A stretch of DNA of 64,000 bases, taken from NCBI RefSeq assembly GCF_002192455.1, contig NZ_CP021744.1:2448001-2512000 (forward strand), read 5' to 3'. The notes under the pieces are model-generated. The model was not told where the DNA came from. It saw only the letters and a program-made list of their open reading frames with translations, and did no database searches. The stretch comes from Streptomyces albireticuli. GTDB lineage: Bacteria > Actinomycetota > Actinomycetes > Streptomycetales > Streptomycetaceae. This document shows positions 62,694-64,000 of this stretch, piece by piece (within the stretch, counting starts at the first letter, position 1; each line of letters begins with the position of its first letter). Both the position numbers and the translations under genes were made by a program.

Positions 62694-64000
62694 TCGTCAA
62701 TGAGCCCGTCCACGACACGTTCGAGGACACCCCCGCCAAGGACCTGGATCCCGACTGGTTCAAGCGCGCCGTCTTCTACGAGGTGCTCGTGCGGTCCTTC
62801 CAGGACAGCGACGGCGACGGCATCGGCGACCTCAAGGGTCTGACGGCCAAGCTGGACTACCTTCAGTGGCTGGGCGTCGACTGCCTCTGGCTGCCGCCGT
62901 TCTTCCAGTCCCCGCTGCGCGACGGCGGCTACGACGTCTCCGACTACACCGCGGTGCTCCCGGAGTTCGGCGACCTCGCCGACTTCGTGGAGTTCGTGGA
63001 CGCGGCGCACCAGCGGGGCATGCGCGTCATCATCGACTTTGTCATGAACCATACGAGCGATCAGCACGAGTGGTTCCAGCAGTCCCGCACGGACCCCGAA
63101 GGCCCGTACGGCGACTACTACGTCTGGGCCGACGACGACAAGCAGTACCAGGACGCGCGGATCATCTTCGTGGACACCGAGTCCTCGAACTGGACCTTCG
63201 ACCCGGTGCGCAAGCAGTACTACTGGCACCGCTTCTTCTCCCACCAGCCGGACCTGAACTACGAGAACCCGGCCGTACAGGAGGAGATCCTGGCCGCCCT
63301 CCGGTTCTGGCTGGACCTCGGCATCGACGGCTTCCGGCTCGACGCGGTGCCGTACCTCTTCGCCGAGGAGGGCACCAACTGCGAGAACCTCCCGCGCAGC
63401 CACGAGTTCCTCAAGCGGGTCCGGGCCGAGATCGACGCCCACTACCCGGACACGGTGCTGCTGGCGGAGGCCAACCAGTGGCCCGAGGACGTCGTCGACT
63501 ACTTCGGCGACTACGCCGCGGGCGGCGACGAATGCCATATGGCGTTCCACTTCCCCGTGATGCCGCGCATCTTCATGGCCGTCCGGCGGGAATCCCGCTA
63601 TCCGGTCTCGGAGATCCTGGCCAAGACCCCGGCCATCCCCTCCGGCTGCCAGTGGGGCGTCTTCCTGCGCAACCACGACGAGCTCACGCTCGAAATGGTC
63701 ACGGACGAAGAGCGCGACTACATGTACGCGGAGTACGCCAAGGACCCGCGGATGCGCGCCAACATCGGCATCCGGCGCCGGCTGGCCCCGCTGCTCGACA
63801 ACGACCGCAATCAGATCGAGCTGTTCACCGCGCTCCTGCTGTCGCTGCCCGGCTCGCCGATCCTCTACTACGGCGACGAGATCGGGATGGGCGACAACAT
63901 CTGGCTCGGCGACCGCGACGGGGTGCGCACCCCGATGCAGTGGACGCCCGACCGGAACGCCGGCTTCTCCTCCTGCGACCCCGGGCGGCTGTACCTGCCG
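62690..64000 (+). CDS. treS: Trehalose synthase TreS (partial; runs off the window)
   Basis: The first 437 codons are present and still open at base 64000. The protein interconverts trehalose and maltose, feeding maltose to Pep2 and GlgE. The GH13 core is clear: [27 protein letters not shown] near 116-123, nucleophile Asp218 in [10 protein letters not shown], Glu260 in LLAEANQW, Asp330 in [11 protein letters not shown]. The ATG at 62690 overlaps the glgE stop (ATGA) and is preceded by GGAGGG. In Streptomyces a maltokinase (pep2) gene and glgB usually follow; they lie beyond the edge. Confidence 0.97.

Overview
The window is high-GC actinobacterial chromosome, almost certainly Streptomyces. 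Codons are strongly G/C-ended, GTG starts are common, lipoboxes are typical, and the gene order ligA ... mnmA ... gcvT-gcvH-glyA-sdaA ... glgX ... glgP ... glgE-treS is the one I know from the Streptomyces core chromosome. I see no tRNA, rRNA, CRISPR array, insertion sequence or prophage structural gene.

Layout. (1) 1-5.9 kb: ligA, a short MetE-type protein, an SDR dehydrogenase and a LOG-type Rossmann protein on the minus strand, then a small secreted Ser/Gly/Thr-rich protein. (2) 5.9-18.4 kb: an accessory defence island. In transcription order on the minus strand it holds an RloA-like AAA ATPase (broken by a frameshift at a G7 tract), RloB, HsdM, HsdS, an ATPase-fold protein, HsdR and a DUF45 zinc peptidase. 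A plus-strand WhiJ-type HTH plus DUF397 pair sits between hsdS and hsdR. (3) 18.5-24.9 kb: mnmA and a cysteine desulfurase (sulfur relay), a WYL regulator divergent from a DinB/TIGR03086 protein around a perfect operator-like palindrome, a thioesterase and a TRIC-type channel. (4) 25-31.1 kb: a complete peptide ABC importer. (5) 31.5-38.9 kb: two tandem SseB paralogues, a small P-loop protein, then a tandem glycine riboswitch and gcvT-gcvH-glyA-sdaA, a route from glycine through serine to pyruvate. (6) 39-45.5 kb: envelope and small proteins (lipoprotein, ricin-like secreted protein, CutA, EF-hand protein, amidase, ATPase-fold regulator, enoyl-CoA hydratase, L,D-transpeptidase lipoprotein). 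(7) 45.9-64 kb: glgX, an asymmetric heterodimeric ABC exporter, a serine hydrolase, a secreted M4 metalloprotease with a P-domain, glgP, an MmyB-type HTH regulator, glgE and the start of treS.

How the genes work together. glgX, glgP, glgE and treS cover alpha-glucan synthesis from trehalose/maltose-1-phosphate and its breakdown. The riboswitch operon removes excess glycine and serine. The island combines DNA modification and restriction with an AbiL-like (RloA/RloB) abortive-infection pair and an actinomycete developmental-type regulatory trio.

Four copies of a GC-rich inverted-repeat element (near 19.8, 21.3, 23.2 and 40.6 kb) lie in intergenic space. One of them supplies the end of the WYL regulator gene. 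The best candidate for something undescribed is the island, with its regulatory trio embedded inside the hsd locus and its homopolymer-interrupted rloA.
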